A stretch of DNA of 45,944 nt from Candidatus Omnitrophota bacterium (lineage in GTDB: Bacteria; Omnitrophota; Omnitrophia; Omnitrophales; JACQQS01). This document shows, piece by piece, positions 15,239 through 23,364 of the stretch. Position 1 is the first letter of the stretch. Every line of letters starts with the position of its first letter. The DNA lies in NCBI GenBank assembly GCA_016206925.1, contig JACQQS010000010.1, forward strand, positions 1 through 45,944, in the 5' to 3' direction. The notes beneath the pieces were generated by a model, which saw only the letters and a list, made by a program, of their open reading frames with translations, did not search any database and had not been told where the DNA came from. A program made the position numbers and the translations under genes.

Positions 15239-17902
15239 ATGAAAGAAAAAGTTTACTTATTGGATGGGAACGCGTTCTGTTATCGCGCTTATTATGCGAT
15301 TCAGCATTTGTCCAACTCCAAGGGGGAGGCCACAAACGCGGTTTACGGGTTCATGATGATGCTAAGACGGATTATTCAGGAACAGCAGCCCACACATGTG
15401 GCGGTTTGTTTTGACCTGGCCGGGCCGACATTTCGCGATGAGTTGTACGAAAAATACAAGGCTACCCGTAAACCCATGCCGGGTGACTTGGTCGAGCAGA
15501 TTCCCGTTATTAAGGAAATGATTTCGGCTTACCGGATTCCTATCTACGAGCAGGAAGGTTTTGAAGCTGACGATGTGCTCGGAACGCTGGCAAGACGGTT
15601 AGCGAAAGGCGATCGTGAGATTTATATTGCCACGGGCGACAAGGATATATTGCAGCTAGTGAATTCCAACATAAAGGTATTCAGTATCCATAAGGAAGGC
15701 CTTATTTATGATGCCGAGAAGGTCCGCGAGCGTTTTGAGGGGCTCGGTCCGGATAAAATTGTCGATGTCATGGCGCTGATGGGCGATAGTTCGGACAATA
15801 TTCCCGGCGTGCCCGGCGTCGGTCCGAAAACAGCCGTTAACCTCATCAAGGAATTTGGTTCGCTGGATAATTTGTTGAAGAATGCGGAGAAAATTAAGAG
15901 CAAGTCTGTGAAAGAGAAAATAGTTGAAAATAAGGATATGGCGCTCCAGTCAAGGAAACTCGCCGAGATTCACTGTGAAGTTCCGATCAAAGCTGAGTTA
16001 AGCGATCTGGCGCTTGCCGAGCCGGACGGGAAAAAGCTGCTCGAACTTTTTAAGCGTCTCGAGTTTCGTTCGCTGATTAAGGAATTTTCGGAGGAAACGT
16101 CCGAAGAGCGGTCGTACCGCATCATTAAAACTGAAAAAGAGTTTCACGATTTTCTGGGGAAGCTGTCTAAATTAAAAGCATTTGCGGTAGATACGGAAAC
16201 AACTTCCGAAGACCCTCTTCTGGCCAAGCTGGTCGGCATCAGCTTTTCATGGAAGGCGCACGAAGCCTATTACATTCCGGTTTCCGGCGATCATGCGGGA
16301 GTTGGTCTGCCCACCGGTAAAGTTTTAAGGGAGCTCAAGCCTATTCTCGAAGATTCCGCGGTCGAAAAGTATGGACAAAATATTAAGTACGATCTGAACG
16401 TGCTCCACCGCCACGGCGTTCGGCTCGCCGGAGCGGCTTTCGACACCATGATCGCTTCTTATCTTCTGAACGCATCAAAGCTGAATCATAATTTGGATGA
16501 TCTTTCGCTTGAGCACCTTGGCGTGAAAAAGATCACCACCGAATCGCTCATCGGGTCGGGCAAAAAAGCCATCACCATGGATCAGGTGCCTGTCGAAAAA
16601 GTGGGGGAATATTCCTGTGAGGATTCGGATTGCGTTTGGCGGCTGGTAGATGTTTTTAAGCCGCGGCTTACGGAAGACGGGCTTCGGAATCTTTTTGAAA
16701 GAGTCGAAATGCCGCTTCTTGAAGTACTTGCTGCCATGGAACGCACGGGCGTCAAGATCGACGTTAAGATTCTCGGAGAGCTTTCCAAACAATGCGATAA
16801 GGAATTGGCTGCGCTCGCGCGCGATATTTACGGTGAAGCCGGTGAGGAATTCAATATCAACTCCACCAAACAGCTTGCCGGGATTCTCTTTGAAAAAATG
16901 AACTTGCCGAAAATAAAGCGTACGAAGACCGGATTTTCAACCGATACCAGCGTGCTTGAGAAGTTAAGCGAGACGCATTCACTGCCGAGACTTTTGCTTG
17001 AATACCGGGAAAAATCAAAACTGAAGTCTACCTATATGGATGCTCTGCCGGAGTTGGTAAATCCGGAAACGGGTTTGGTCCATACGTCTTTTAATCAGAC
17101 AACGACTTCGACCGGCCGTTTGAGTTCGACGGATCCCAACGTGCAGAACATTCCCATCCGCTCTGAACTGGGCCGGCAGATTCGAAAGGCATTTATCCCG
17201 CGCGCGAAGGGCCGGAAAATTCTCTCCGCTGATTATTCGCAGATCGAGCTTCGAATTCTAGCGCACTTTACGGAAGACAAGACACTCATGAAAGCTTACC
17301 AGGAAGGGCTGGATATTCATGTTTTGACGGCCTGCACACTTTACGGAGTGAAGGAAAAGGAGGTCACCTCCGAGATGCGGCAGGCAGCCAAGACCGTTAA
17401 TTTCAGCCTTATTTACGGCAAGACCGCTTTCGGGCTTTCGAAAGACCTCCAGATTTCGGTGGGGGATGCCGATAATTTCATCAAATCCTACTTTAAGCAG
17501 TTTCCCCGCGTGCTTGAGTTTATGGAATCCCAGAAAGAACGCGCGCGCAGGGAAGGTTTTCTAACCACTATTTTGGGCCGCCGAGCGTATTTCCCGGAAA
17601 TTAATTCCAGCAATGCCAATATCCGTAATTTCTCGGAACGTGCCGCTATCAACGCACCTATTCAAGGTTCCGCCGCTGATTTGATTAAACGGGCTATGAT
17701 CGATATTTACCATGATTTGCTCAAAGAAAAGTATGAAACGCTGCTGATGCTTCAAGTTCATGACGAACTGGTTTTTGATGTTCCTGACCGGGAACTTAAA
17801 GACGTATCCGAACTGGTGCGCAGGAAAATGGAAAACGCTTTGAAGTTCAACGTGCCCCTTAAGGTAGACATACATGTTGGAGAAAGCTGGTACAAGGGGT
17901 GA
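15239..17902 (+). CDS. polA: DNA polymerase I
   Basis: The 887-aa protein is a full-length DNA polymerase I used in Okazaki-fragment maturation and repair. It has an N-terminal 5'-3' exonuclease domain (LLDGNAFCYRAYYAI, VCFDLAGPTFRDELYEKYKA, EADDVLGTLA, GDKDILQLV, GDSSDNIPGVPGVGPKTA), a 3'-5' proofreading domain with its acidic residues intact (AVDTETTSEDP at about 316, KYGQNIKYDLNVL, YSCEDSDCVWRL) and a C-terminal polymerase domain (motif A ADYSQIELRILAHF at about 664, motif B RQAAKTVNFSLIYGK, motif C LQVHDELVFDV at about 837). The ATG at 15239 gives the expected N-terminus; there is no obvious Shine-Dalgarno sequence. The TGA stop is followed in the same frame, with no other stop, by coaE. 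Confidence 0.98.
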   Translation: MKEKVYLLDGNAFCYRAYYAIQHLSNSKGEATNAVYGFMMMLRRIIQEQQPTHVAVCFDLAGPTFRDELYEKYKATRKPMPGDLVEQIPVIKEMISAYRIPIYEQEGFEADDVLGTLARRLAKGDREIYIATGDKDILQLVNSNIKVFSIHKEGLIYDAEKVRERFEGLGPDKIVDVMALMGDSSDNIPGVPGVGPKTAVNLIKEFGSLDNLLKNAEKIKSKSVKEKIVENKDMALQSRKLAEIHCEVPIKAELSDLALAEPDGKKLLELFKRLEFRSLIKEFSEETSEERSYRIIKTEKEFHDFLGKLSKLKAFAVDTETTSEDPLLAKLVGISFSWKAHEAYYIPVSGDHAGVGLPTGKVLRELKPILEDSAVEKYGQNIKYDLNVLHRHGVRLAGAAFDTMIASYLLNASKLNHNLDDLSLEHLGVKKITTESLIGSGKKAITMDQVPVEKVGEYSCEDSDCVWRLVDVFKPRLTEDGLRNLFERVEMPLLEVLAAMERTGVKIDVKILGELSKQCDKELAALARDIYGEAGEEFNINSTKQLAGILFEKMNLPKIKRTKTGFSTDTSVLEKLSETHSLPRLLLEYREKSKLKSTYMDALPELVNPETGLVHTSFNQTTTSTGRLSSTDPNVQNIPIRSELGRQIRKAFIPRAKGRKILSADYSQIELRILAHFTEDKTLMKAYQEGLDIHVLTACTLYGVKEKEVTSEMRQAAKTVNFSLIYGKTAFGLSKDLQISVGDADNFIKSYFKQFPRVLEFMESQKERARREGFLTTILGRRAYFPEINSSNANIRNFSERAAINAPIQGSAADLIKRAMIDIYHDLLKEKYETLLMLQVHDELVFDVPDRELKDVSELVRRKMENALKFNVPLKVDIHVGESWYKG

Positions 17903-17906
17903 GTTA

Positions 17907-17941
17907 CGAAAAGGCGAAAAGGCGAATCGGCGAAAGGGCGA
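17907..17941 (+). repeat. Short tandem repeat between polA and coaE
   Basis: Four imperfect copies of a GGCGAAA-type unit (AAGGCGAA, AAGGCGAA, TCGGCGAA, AGGGCGA) fill the 39 bases between the polA stop and the coaE start. The purine-rich tract may double as the ribosome-binding region for coaE. Confidence 0.6.
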
Positions 17942-18535
17942 GTGGTTGGTCTTACGGGCACGTTTGGGAGCGGCAAGTCCACCGTGGCGCGCTTTTTCCG
18001 GAAATGGGGCGCTCATGTTATCAGCACGGATCGGTTAGTCCATGGGGCGCTTCAAAAATCCGGGGGATCATATCGTAAAGTTGTCAAGATGTTTGGCCGG
18101 TCAATTTTACAAAACGGCGGCACTGTCGACCGGGAAAAACTAGCGCGGATTGTTTTCGCACATGCCGCGGAGCGGAAACAGCTCGAACGCATTATTCACC
18201 CCTATGTTTTTAGGGGGATCCGGCAGGAATTAGCGCGGACTCGCCGCGCCATCATGGTTATTGAGATTCCGCTTCTTTTTGAAACGGGCTTTCATCGGCA
18301 GGTAGATTGGACTGTTGTCGTTGCTGCGTCCAAGAAAAAAATTCTTGAGCGATTGCGGTTGAAGCGCGGCTGGACAAAGCGCGAAATAGATTTAAGGATG
18401 AAGGCGCAGATGCCTTTGGCATTAAAGATAAAACGCAGCGATTTTGTAATTGATAATTCGAACGGGCTATCCAAAACCGCTCGGCAGGCGAAACGGGTTT
18501 GGGCCCAAATTAACCAAATCAAAGAAAGAGGTTAA
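17942..18535 (+). CDS. coaE: Dephospho-CoA kinase
   Basis: The 197-aa product catalyses the last step of coenzyme A synthesis, ATP-dependent phosphorylation of the 3'-hydroxyl of dephospho-CoA. The P-loop [15 protein letters not shown] lies at the very N-terminus, which fixes the start at or close to the GTG at 17942. Further family features are [15 protein letters not shown], the dimer or substrate segment [20 protein letters not shown], and [12 protein letters not shown] followed by the lid region [20 protein letters not shown]. Length is typical. The gene follows polA by 39 bases in the same frame, after a tandem repeat, and is 4 bases before the rho start, so the three probably share a [10 protein letters not shown]. 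Confidence 0.95.
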   Translation: MVGLTGTFGSGKSTVARFFRKWGAHVISTDRLVHGALQKSGGSYRKVVKMFGRSILQNGGTVDREKLARIVFAHAAERKQLERIIHPYVFRGIRQELARTRRAIMVIEIPLLFETGFHRQVDWTVVVAASKKKILERLRLKRGWTKREIDLRMKAQMPLALKIKRSDFVIDNSNGLSKTARQAKRVWAQINQIKERG

Positions 18536-18539
18536 GAAC

Positions 18540-19970
18540 ATGACATCAAGACCTGAGCAAAGAGAACATCACCGCGGCCCGCGCATGCGGCCGGAAAGAC
18601 GGCACGATATGGGCGGACCGCCGCGCCGTGATTTTGAAAATAACAACTACCATCCGCCCAAGGAAAACGGCAACAACAACCGTCCGTCCGCGACCATTGA
18701 CGGACTGGATATTGAGTCTCTTCGCAAAATGAAGGTGACCCAGCTCCAGGAACTCGCCAAGAAGTACAACATTACCGAGGGTGTTTCCGGGCTGAAGAAG
18801 CAGGATTTGATCTTTAAGATCCTCCAGTCCCGGACGGAATCCGAAGGCGTCATGTATGGGCAGGGTGTACTTGAAATTCTACAGGACGGTTTTGGTTTCC
18901 TGCGCTCGCCGAATTATAACTACCTGCCGTGCCCGGATGACATTTACGTGAGTCCTTCGCAGATCCGGAAGTTCGGTTTAAGAACCGGCGACACCGTGAG
19001 CGGGCAAATCCGTCCTCCCAAGGAGGGCGAGCGTTACATGGCGCTGCTCAAGGTTGAAAAGGTGAATTTTGAAGATCCCGAGCAGGTTAAGAATAAGACG
19101 AATTTCGATAACCTCACCCCGCTTTATCCCCAAAGCCGTCTGAGGCTTGAAACCGAGCCGGATAAGATCTCAACGCGTATCATGGAAATTCTTACGCCCA
19201 TCGGTATGGGTCAGCGCGGCCTTATCGTGGCGCCGCCTTACAGCGGTAAAACCATTCTGCTGCAGCAGATCGCGCACGGAATCACGGCAAACCATCCCGA
19301 TGTCATCCTCATCGTGCTTTTGATTGATGAGCGGCCGGAGGAAGTTACGGACATGCAGCGTTCGGTAAAGGGCGAAGTGGTCAGCTCCACTTTTGACGAG
19401 CCGGCAGAACGTCACGTGCAGGTTGCGGAAATGGTTCTTGAAAAGGCAAAGCGGCTGGTTGAACACAGGCGCGACGTCGTGATTCTGCTCGACAGCATCA
19501 CGCGTCTGGCCCGCGCTTACAATACGGTTGTTCCGCATTCGGGAAAAATTCTCTCCGGCGGTGTGGACTCAAGCGCGCTGCATCGTCCCAAGCGGTTTTT
19601 CGGCGCTGCCCGTAATATCGAGGAAGGCGGAAGTCTTACGATCCTGGCAACGGCCCTGATCGATACCGGATCGCGCATGGACGAAGTGATTTTCGAGGAA
19701 TTCAAAGGCACGGGCAACATGGAACTCCAGCTCGATCGGACGCTTTTCCAGAAGCGCATTTATCCGGCCATCGATATCAAAAAGTCGAATACGCGCAAGG
19801 AAGAACTGCTCATGCATCCCGATGAGCTTCAGCGCGTATGGCTGCTTCGGAAGGTTTTAAACGAACTGAACCAAACGGAAGCCATGGAGCTTCTCATCGA
19901 GCGCATCAAGAAGACTAAGAGCAATGCGGAATTCCTGCTGAGCATGAGCAAACTTGAAAACAAAAAGTAG
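18540..19970 (+). CDS. rho: [13 protein letters not shown] termination factor Rho
   Basis: The 476-aa product is the hexameric RNA helicase that ends [13 protein letters not shown]. From the ATG at 18540, which has AAAGAGG before it, about 55 Arg/His/Asn-rich residues precede the Rho N-terminal helical domain ([18 protein letters not shown]). The cold-shock-like RNA-binding domain follows ([38 protein letters not shown]). The ATPase core has Walker [17 protein letters not shown] (about 228), Walker [18 protein letters not shown] (about 312), and the Q/R-loop and arginine-finger regions. The basic N-terminal extension is common outside Proteobacteria. The stop codon TAG is part of a TAGCCAGTAGCCAG repeat. 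Confidence 0.98.
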   Translation: MTSRPEQREHHRGPRMRPERRHDMGGPPRRDFENNNYHPPKENGNNNRPSATIDGLDIESLRKMKVTQLQELAKKYNITEGVSGLKKQDLIFKILQSRTESEGVMYGQGVLEILQDGFGFLRSPNYNYLPCPDDIYVSPSQIRKFGLRTGDTVSGQIRPPKEGERYMALLKVEKVNFEDPEQVKNKTNFDNLTPLYPQSRLRLETEPDKISTRIMEILTPIGMGQRGLIVAPPYSGKTILLQQIAHGITANHPDVILIVLLIDERPEEVTDMQRSVKGEVVSSTFDEPAERHVQVAEMVLEKAKRLVEHRRDVVILLDSITRLARAYNTVVPHSGKILSGGVDSSALHRPKRFFGAARNIEEGGSLTILATALIDTGSRMDEVIFEEFKGTGNMELQLDRTLFQKRIYPAIDIKKSNTRKEELLMHPDELQRVWLLRKVLNELNQTEAMELLIERIKKTKSNAEFLLSMSKLENKK

Positions 19971-19996
19971 CCAGTAGCCAGAGGCAAGTAGCAAGC
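19968..19996 (+). repeat. CCAGTAGCCAG repeat after rho
   Basis: TAGCCAGTAGCCAGAGGC and then AAGTAGCAAGC form imperfect tandem units directly after the rho coding region. A very similar string, CCAGTAGCCAGGGGC, begins the hairpin repeat at 21235-21293, so related repeats bracket the PIN/antitoxin-rpmE segment. Confidence 0.6.
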
Positions 19997-20057
19997 AAAA
20001 ATGGGAAAAAGGTTGCGGAGAAACGCGTGCGCATTACTCCGGATACGCAAGGCCAGC

Positions 20058-20086
20058 TTGGGTCAAATGAGAACCTCTGATATTTT
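20058..20086 (+). promoter_or_regulatory. Candidate promoter of the PIN/antitoxin pair
   Basis: TTGGGT (20058-20063) and TATTTT (20081-20086) are separated by 17 bases. The -10 box ends only nine bases before the ATG at 20096, and no Shine-Dalgarno sequence is present, so the [13 protein letters not shown] be leaderless. Confidence 0.35.
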
Positions 20087-20095
20087 TTGAAAAAA

Positions 20096-20581
20096 ATGCC
20101 TGAATTCTTTAAGCGGCCATTTAAGTTATATCTCGATACTTCAGTGCCGAATCACCTGTTTGCACCCGACACACCTGAAAAGCAAAGAATCACGCAGTCT
20201 TTATTTGATCATCAAATTCGGTCTCAATATGAGTTTTATGTTTCCGTTGTCGTCATCCGCGAGATCGAAAGAGCTCTGCTTCAAAAACGGGAAGAGTTGA
20301 AGGAACGAATTATTAATATTCCTGTTTTGGAACTCACAAAAGATGCTGATTTATTGGCGGAGGCTTATATCCGGTCTGGAGTGCTTCCGCCGTCTTCTTT
20401 GGAAGATGCACAGCATGTTGCTATTGCTACCATTAATAATTTGGATGCAGTCGTGAGCTGGAACTACAAAGATTTAGTCAATCTGCGTCGTATCAAGTTA
20501 ATCAACCTTGTAAATGAGGAAATGGGCTATAAACACATTGAAATTATTTCTCCTCGGGAGGTCATCGGTTATGAAATATAA
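20096..20581 (+). CDS. PIN-domain protein, probable VapC-type toxin
   Basis: The product (161 aa from ATG 20096, or 164 from TTG 20087) has a PIN-domain layout: KLYLDTSVPN with the first catalytic Asp (about residue 14), VVVIREIERALL with a Glu, SSLEDAQHVAIATINNLDAVVSWN with the later Asp residues, and DLVNLRRIKLINLVN. PIN domains are magnesium-dependent RNases, often the toxin of a type II toxin-antitoxin pair. The overlapping small downstream gene supports this. The pair splits rho from rpmE, genes that are usually adjacent, and is bracketed by similar short repeats, both of which suggest a later insertion. Confidence 0.8.
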   Translation: MPEFFKRPFKLYLDTSVPNHLFAPDTPEKQRITQSLFDHQIRSQYEFYVSVVVIREIERALLQKREELKERIINIPVLELTKDADLLAEAYIRSGVLPPSSLEDAQHVAIATINNLDAVVSWNYKDLVNLRRIKLINLVNEEMGYKHIEIISPREVIGYEI

Positions 20582-20726
20582 AGAAAAAGAATCCAAGGCA
20601 ATGCTCGAAGTCAGGCGGTGGAAAAGAGAAGTCGCAAAGGAAGCCAGTAAGCTTCACGGCCAGGCGCGTTTGGATTTTTACAATAAGGGGATTGTTCCCG
20701 GCAAAAGAAATAGAAAGGCAGCTTAA
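20571..20726 (+). CDS. Small basic protein, probable antitoxin partner of the PIN protein
   Basis: From the ATG at 20571 the product is 51 aa: MKYKEKESKAMLEVRRWKRE, then helices KEASKLHGQARLDFYNKGI and a basic tail. It overlaps the end of the PIN gene by 11 bp and has GGGAGG at an ideal distance, so the two are translationally coupled. The pattern (a helix with EVRRWK, then a second helix with ARLDFYN) resembles small proteins often encoded next to PIN toxins. I do not recognise a named antitoxin family, so the role is inferred from position. Order here is toxin first, antitoxin second. Confidence 0.65.
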   Translation: MKYKEKESKAMLEVRRWKREVAKEASKLHGQARLDFYNKGIVPGKRNRKAA

Positions 20727-20803
20727 TTCGACCGCTAACATGGGCTCATTGGGATGTACGAAAAGAGAAATCCGAACAATTGGAAATGTGAGGTAACATC
20801 ATT

Positions 20804-21202
20804 ATGAAACCCAATATTCATCCTGCGTACGGGACGGCTGTGATTCGGTGCGCCTGTGGAAATGTTATTGAAACCAGGAGCACCCGCGAAAGTATTTCGG
20901 TGGATGTCTGCTCCGCCTGCCACCCGTTTTTTACGGGCCAGCAAAAGCTGCTGGATACGGCGGGCCGGATAGACAAGTTCCAAAAGCGTTTTGAAGGCCG
21001 CGTGACCACCGGTAAGAAAGTGAAAAAATCAAGACAAACTATTTCTTTTTCTCCAACCATACAAAACGCACCCGAGCCTCCGAAATCGGCACGCTCAGGC
21101 GGAGGAGCACCCGCCTCCGCCGAAAGATTGGTGGGCGGATCCGCCTCTGGTGGAAAGGGCGGCAAGAAAAAGCCTGCCGAGCAGCCTGCCCAGAAGAAAT
21201 AG
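20804..21202 (+). CDS. rpmE: 50S ribosomal protein L31 with C-terminal extension
   Basis: Residues 1-68 are a zinc-type L31: [10 protein letters not shown], the four cysteines C16, C18, C36 and C39 (RCACG and [11 protein letters not shown]), then [20 protein letters not shown]31 binds at the interface between the ribosomal subunits. Normal L31 stops near residue 70. Here about 60 more residues follow: basic KKVKKSRQ, a Ser/Pro stretch, and a Gly/Ala/Ser-rich tail ending [14 protein letters not shown]. Part of the tail DNA (about 21079-21156) is rich in dyads such as GGCGGATCCGCC and may be a repeat inserted in frame. GAGG stands 10 bases before the ATG. Confidence 0.92.
   Translation: MKPNIHPAYGTAVIRCACGNVIETRSTRESISVDVCSACHPFFTGQQKLLDTAGRIDKFQKRFEGRVTTGKKVKKSRQTISFSPTIQNAPEPPKSARSGGGAPASAERLVGGSASGGKGGKKKPAEQPAQKK
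21079..21156. repeat. Dyad-rich segment in the rpmE extension
   Basis: CCTCCG pairs with CGGAGG around an 18-base spacer, GGCGGAG pairs with CTCCGCC, and GGCGGATCCGCC is a perfect 12-base palindrome. The segment stays in frame and encodes the Gly/Ser/Ala-rich part of the L31 tail. No second copy was found in the window, so calling it an inserted element is a guess. Confidence 0.35.
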
Positions 21203-21234
21203 TACAGGCGATCATAAATTCGTGCGCAGTTTTG

Positions 21235-21293
21235 AGAAACCAGTAGCCAGGGGCCAGTAACCAGATTTTCTGGTATCTGGTAACGGGTTTCTG
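21235..21293. repeat. Hairpin repeat before prfA
   Basis: The left part AGAAACCAGTAGCCAG pairs imperfectly with CTGGTAACGGGTTTCT on the right; the inner part ACCAGA/TCTGGT adds a second stem. It shares CCAGTAGCCAG with the repeat after rho (19968-19996). It lies in the 135-base gap between rpmE and prfA and could end or attenuate [13 protein letters not shown], but has no T tract. Confidence 0.55.
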
Positions 21294-21337
21294 ATTTCAA
21301 AACCCGGTTAAGAACTTATGAAACAGAGTAATAGATA

Positions 21338-22420
21338 GTGTACGAAAGACTGGATGCGATTGAACAACGCTACAGGGAGTTGGAAGAGAAACTCTCGGCC
21401 CGCGAAACCGCCAAGGATACCTCTCAGTTCCAGGCTTTGGCCAAGGAGATGGCCGGTCTTCAGGAAATCGTTGAGACGTACAGAACCTTAAAGAAGACAA
21501 AGCTCGAGCATGAGGAAGTCAAACGACTTTCCGCGGAGGCTTCGGATCGGGATATGATCAAACTTTATGAGGAAGAAGCGGCAGTTTTGGCGGGGAAACA
21601 ATCTGCCTTTGAACAGAAGCTTGAAAACCTGCTCCTTATGGAAAGCGACCAAGGCATGACGGATAAGGCCGTTTTGGTTGAGATACGGGCGGGCACGGGG
21701 GGTGAAGAGGCCGCTCTCTTTGCCGCCGATTTATTTAGAATGTATACCCGATATGCCAATCGCCTGGGGCTAGACGTTGACATCATGAGTTCCAATCCAA
21801 CTGAACTGGGCGGATTCAAAGAGGTTATATTCGAAGTCTCGGGCTGCGCAGCTTTCGGCAAGTTTAGGTTTGAAAGCGGTGTCCACCGCGTCCAGCGCGT
21901 TCCTAACACGGAAGCCAGCGGACGGATTCATACTTCGGCTGTAACCGTGGCTGTTTTGCCGGAAGCTGACGAAGTGGAGGTCAATATCGACCCCAAAGAC
22001 ATACGCATCGACGTTTTTAGATCGGGAGGGCCGGGCGGTCAGAGCGTGAATACCACGGATTCTGCCGTACGGGTTACGCATCTGCCTACCGGTATGATGG
22101 TTAGCTGCCAGGATGAGAAAAGTCAGCATAAGAACAAAGCCAAGGCGTTGAAAATCTTGAGAACCCGTCTTTTCGATTACTACCGGACTAAACAGCAAGC
22201 CGAGCGCGCCAGCTCAAGACGGGAACAGGTGAAGACCGGCGATCGGTCGGAAAAAATACGAACTTACAACTTTCCTGATCGACGTGTGACTGACCATCGG
22301 ATAAAATTAACCGTGCATAATCTGGAGGAAGTTTTAGAGGGTGAACTTGCGGTGATTGTCGAAGCGCTGGAGAACGCTGATCGGAAAGAGCGCCTCAGCA
22401 AAAAGGAGCCGGCGGCGTGA
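21338..22420 (+). CDS. prfA: Peptide chain release factor 1
   Basis: The 360-aa protein is RF1, which reads UAA and UAG and triggers peptide release. It has the catalytic loop RSGGPGGQSVNTTDSAVRVTH (GGQ near residue 234), the class-typical VPNTEASGRIHTSAVTVAVLPE with the codon-recognition PxT-type tripeptide, and the RF1 signature QVKTGDRSEKIRTYNFPDRRVTDHRI. The gene starts with GTG at 21338 without a clear ribosome-binding site. Its last codon overlaps the GTG of prmC (GTGA), so the factor and its methyltransferase are translationally coupled. Confidence 0.97.
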   Translation: MYERLDAIEQRYRELEEKLSARETAKDTSQFQALAKEMAGLQEIVETYRTLKKTKLEHEEVKRLSAEASDRDMIKLYEEEAAVLAGKQSAFEQKLENLLLMESDQGMTDKAVLVEIRAGTGGEEAALFAADLFRMYTRYANRLGLDVDIMSSNPTELGGFKEVIFEVSGCAAFGKFRFESGVHRVQRVPNTEASGRIHTSAVTVAVLPEADEVEVNIDPKDIRIDVFRSGGPGGQSVNTTDSAVRVTHLPTGMMVSCQDEKSQHKNKAKALKILRTRLFDYYRTKQQAERASSRREQVKTGDRSEKIRTYNFPDRRVTDHRIKLTVHNLEEVLEGELAVIVEALENADRKERLSKKEPAA

Positions 22421-23340
22421 AGGCCAGCGTGATCAACCTCATTAATGCCGGCGACCGTTACTTGAAACAGTCGGGGGTCATCACACATCGATTGACCAGC
22501 GAGAGATTGCTAGAGTACGTGCTCAAAGGTTCCGGAGTGTTCGTGCCGGCAAGAAATACTGCCGCATTGGGCATTGCCGGGCTTTATTTGGAGCGTTCTT
22601 TAGTGGTGGAACGCGCGCGCCGGAAAAGATTTTTTTCTCTGGTGCGGGAGCGCGCCAAACGGTTTCCGCTCCAATATTTGATCAGGGAAGCTAATTTCAT
22701 GGATTTCCCTTTTCTGGTTAATCAGTCATGCTTGATTCCACGGCCGGAGACGGAGCTTCTTGTCGAAAATGTTCTCGGTGAGATTAGAAGAAAGATACCG
22801 AGTGGAGAAGTGCGTATTATTGATTTGGGCACCGGCTGCGGAAATATCGCTTTGAGTTTGGCACGTTATCTTCCTTTCGCCCAAGTTTGGGCTTCGGATT
22901 TTTCCCGTGAAACCCTTTCTCTTGCTGAGAAAAATGCAGAGCGTTTGGGGTTGCGTATGCAAGACCGGTTCATTCTCTCGAACCTGTTTGAAAAAGTTCC
23001 GGCCATGCGTTTTGAATGCATCGTTTCAAATCCGCCGTATCTTTCCGGAGCCGATATGAAAGCACTCGAAGGTGAAGTTGTGTTTGAGCCGCGCGAAGCT
23101 TTGTTTGGAGGATCGGAAGGAACGGAGACCATCATAAGGATTGCGGATGAGGCGAGGAATTTTCTCGCGCGGGACGGATTGCTGGCGCTTGAGATAGGCA
23201 TGGGCCAGGCCGAGAAAATCCGGCCGGTCTTTAAAAGTTTAGGATACTCGCATATTCGCATGATGGCCGATTATGCCGGCGTTCGGAGAATAGCTCTGGC
23301 CCGCTACCGGGCCAGCAGGGCAAACTCCTATTTTTCGTAA
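22417..23340 (+). CDS. prmC: Release factor glutamine methyltransferase
   Basis: The 307-aa product methylates the glutamine of the GGQ loop of release factors using S-adenosylmethionine. The N-terminal helical domain (VINLINAGDRYLKQSGV, ERLLEYVL, RFPLQYLI) is followed by the methyltransferase core: LIPRPETELLVE, the AdoMet motif VRIIDLGTGCGNIALSLA and the catalytic IVSNPPYL (NPPY near residue 205), then EPREALFGG. It is slightly longer at its N-terminus than the E. coli enzyme (277 aa). The GTG start overlaps the prfA stop, and the gene is followed after 24 bases by murA. Confidence 0.95.
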   Translation: MKASVINLINAGDRYLKQSGVITHRLTSERLLEYVLKGSGVFVPARNTAALGIAGLYLERSLVVERARRKRFFSLVRERAKRFPLQYLIREANFMDFPFLVNQSCLIPRPETELLVENVLGEIRRKIPSGEVRIIDLGTGCGNIALSLARYLPFAQVWASDFSRETLSLAEKNAERLGLRMQDRFILSNLFEKVPAMRFECIVSNPPYLSGADMKALEGEVVFEPREALFGGSEGTETIIRIADEARNFLARDGLLALEIGMGQAEKIRPVFKSLGYSHIRMMADYAGVRRIALARYRASRANSYFS

Positions 23341-23364
23341 GCTTTTACATTTTAAGGACATACA

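Noticed and set aside
15239-18535. polA-coaE read-through fusion
   Set aside because: The two genes share one frame, and only the polA TGA separates them, but coaE has its own GTG directly before the P-loop and both proteins have normal ends. The in-frame linker is a tandem repeat, so the shared frame is probably chance.
20001-20090. 29-codon ORF between rho and the PIN gene
   Set aside because: It has a start and stop but no ribosome-binding site or recognisable sequence, overlaps the candidate promoter, and its length is expected by chance.
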